A stretch of 13,386 bases of DNA from Minisyncoccota bacterium. Its GTDB lineage: Bacteria; Patescibacteriota; Minisyncoccia; JAHIHE01; JAGLIN01. Below are positions 12,426-13,386 of this stretch, piece by piece. How positions within the stretch are numbered: position 1 is the first letter of the stretch; each line of letters opens with the position of its first letter. The notes below the pieces were generated by a model. That model did no database searches, was not told the DNA's origin, and saw nothing but the letters and a program-made list of their open reading frames with translations. The stretch spans positions 1 to 13,386 of the forward strand of contig JAGLSJ010000010.1 of assembly GCA_023270095.1 (NCBI GenBank), read 5' to 3'. The position numbers and the translations under genes are program-made.

Positions 12426-13386
12426 CTAATTATCCTCAAAATTTTTCATCCAATCCCCCTTGTAATCAATATTAAACTGTTTGAAAAACTTCACTTCACT
12501 GACTTGTGCACACCACTCGTCGCCGTATACAAAAACTGATCTTTGAATTTGAGAAAAATATTGATAATTTGTAAGCGGATTACATTTTAATTTTAACAAA
12601 GTGTAATTTAATGTATTGCCAGCAAAACCTCCATTATGAGAAAAATTTTTCAAATGCTCTGATTCATGGACAAGAATAGATGCAAAATATATTTTATCTT
12701 CAAGAGAATTAAATGGTCTTGTAAAAATTGGATCAATCTCAATGTAATCGTCTGGCATATGCGCCATAGCCAAAATTGGCATCATACTTTTTGATGAAAA
12801 AATAAAACTATTTGTATTTTCAACAATCTTCAAATATGCTTTTGGATCAACAATCTTCAAAAAGTGAATAGTTTCAGCAAGATTCTTTCTCCCTTGAACA
12901 GATCCTTTAGTATTTGAAATTAATTTTTCAGCTCTAATGTCAAGATTTTTGTTACTTTCGTAATTTAAGATTTTCTGATGCGTAAAAACATCAACAAAAC
13001 TATTTAGCAAAGTAAATATTATAATCAGATTAATGACAAAAAATATCATAAACGCTTTTTGAAAATCTTCAAGACTATGTAAAATAAAATCAATAAATTT
13101 TATCTCACTTCTGATTATTTTTTCTCTTTTCTCTAGTGTTAACTTATTTTTCTTAGTAAGATAATAAACAAAAAATCTAATCGGTAAATAAATAATCATG
13201 AAATTTAAGGCAAAAATGCCAACAATACTTGGAAAAAGTCCAAAATCAAAAATATAAGAAAGGGCTAGCGAAGAAAATTTATAAAATATTATAGTGATTG
13301 CAAACACGAAAAAATAAATAGAGAGCTCAAAAATAAACTCCCTAAAATTCTCTTTCCTGAGTTTGAGAATTCTTTGCCAGATTATA
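12426..13386 (-). CDS. Membrane protein with HExxH zinc-protease motif (5' end beyond right edge)
   Basis: The frame is open from the right edge (codons IIWQRILKLRKENFRE...) to TAG 12426, so the GTG at 13307 is an internal codon and the true start lies outside; at least 319 codons are visible. N-terminal half: hydrophobic segments at about 13320-13240, 13235-13155 and 13050-12990, separated by basic loops. C-terminal half: a helical domain with ASILVHESEHLKNFSHNGG (HESEH at 12668-12654), a zinc-binding HExxH motif, and GDEWCAQ about 46 residues later, where the Glu of ExxA is a plausible third ligand. I do not recognise the family; a membrane-anchored metallopeptidase is the best call. It leads a run with the two TSP3 genes, possibly substrates or partners. 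Confidence 0.78.
   Translation of the reverse strand, partial: IIWQRILKLRKENFREFIFELSIYFFVFAITIIFYKFSSLALSYIFDFGLFPSIVGIFALNFMIIYLPIRFFVYYLTKKNKLTLEKREKIIRSEIKFIDFILHSLEDFQKAFMIFFVINLIIIFTLLNSFVDVFTHQKILNYESNKNLDIRAEKLISNTKGSVQGRKNLAETIHFLKIVDPKAYLKIVENTNSFIFSSKSMMPILAMAHMPDDYIEIDPIFTRPFNSLEDKIYFASILVHESEHLKNFSHNGGFAGNTLNYTLLKLKCNPLTNYQYFSQIQRSVFVYGDEWCAQVSEVKFFKQFNIDYKGDWMKNFEDN

Noticed and set aside
13305..13307. GTG 13307 as start of the HExxH gene
   Set aside because: The frame stays open upstream to the window edge and encodes a plausible basic then hydrophobic N-terminal segment, so the start is outside.
1..13386. CRISPR array, transposase or phage genes
   Set aside because: No regularly spaced direct repeats and no transposase, integrase or capsid-like product were found in any frame.

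Overview
The window is AT-rich (mostly near 30% GC by eye) and uses the standard code: a 1,426-codon frame is uninterrupted, so TGA is not a sense codon. Genes are tightly packed, most lack a clear Shine-Dalgarno, and extracytoplasmic proteins dominate (M23 peptidase with lamin-tail and FW-like domains, TSP3 calcium-binding repeats, a membrane HExxH protein). This points to a bacterium of the Patescibacteria/CPR type, probably Parcubacteria-like. That placement is inference from gene style, not from a marker gene.

Layout. Left edge (1-556, minus): N-terminal part of a ClpC-type ATPase. A 219-base divergent spacer follows, holding back-to-back promoters, a 7-bp palindrome over both -35 regions and a 26-bp inverted repeat. 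It leads into a plus-strand dicistron (213-aa orphan plus 30-aa basic peptide, 776-1520) closed by a strong intrinsic terminator (1554-1592). These two genes are the only plus-strand genes and the only ones with strong Shine-Dalgarno sequences.

7801-1620 (minus): a four-gene operon with spacings of -14, 10 and 9 bases. It runs from a winged-helix DNA-binding domain fused to a four-helix membrane domain, through two single-pass membrane proteins, to a 1,426-aa secreted M23 peptidase with multiple adhesive domains. It looks like a self-regulated cell-surface system.

8884-7856 (minus): geranylgeranyl-reductase-family flavoprotein with its own promoter. 10851-9205 (minus): ABC-F ATPase behind a long leader that holds a palindromic promoter, a possible 29-codon leader ORF and a GC-rich (48%) structured element.

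13386-11266 (minus): a membrane HExxH protein running off the right edge, a TSP3/beta-propeller gene broken by two opposite frameshifts (the first at a U_UUU_UUA heptamer), and a TSP3 lipoprotein. No tRNA, rRNA, CRISPR array or intact insertion sequence was seen. The best candidates for something new are the orphan dicistron with its hairpin and shared operator, the ABC-F leader, the membrane-regulator/M23 operon, and the frameshifted TSP3 gene.
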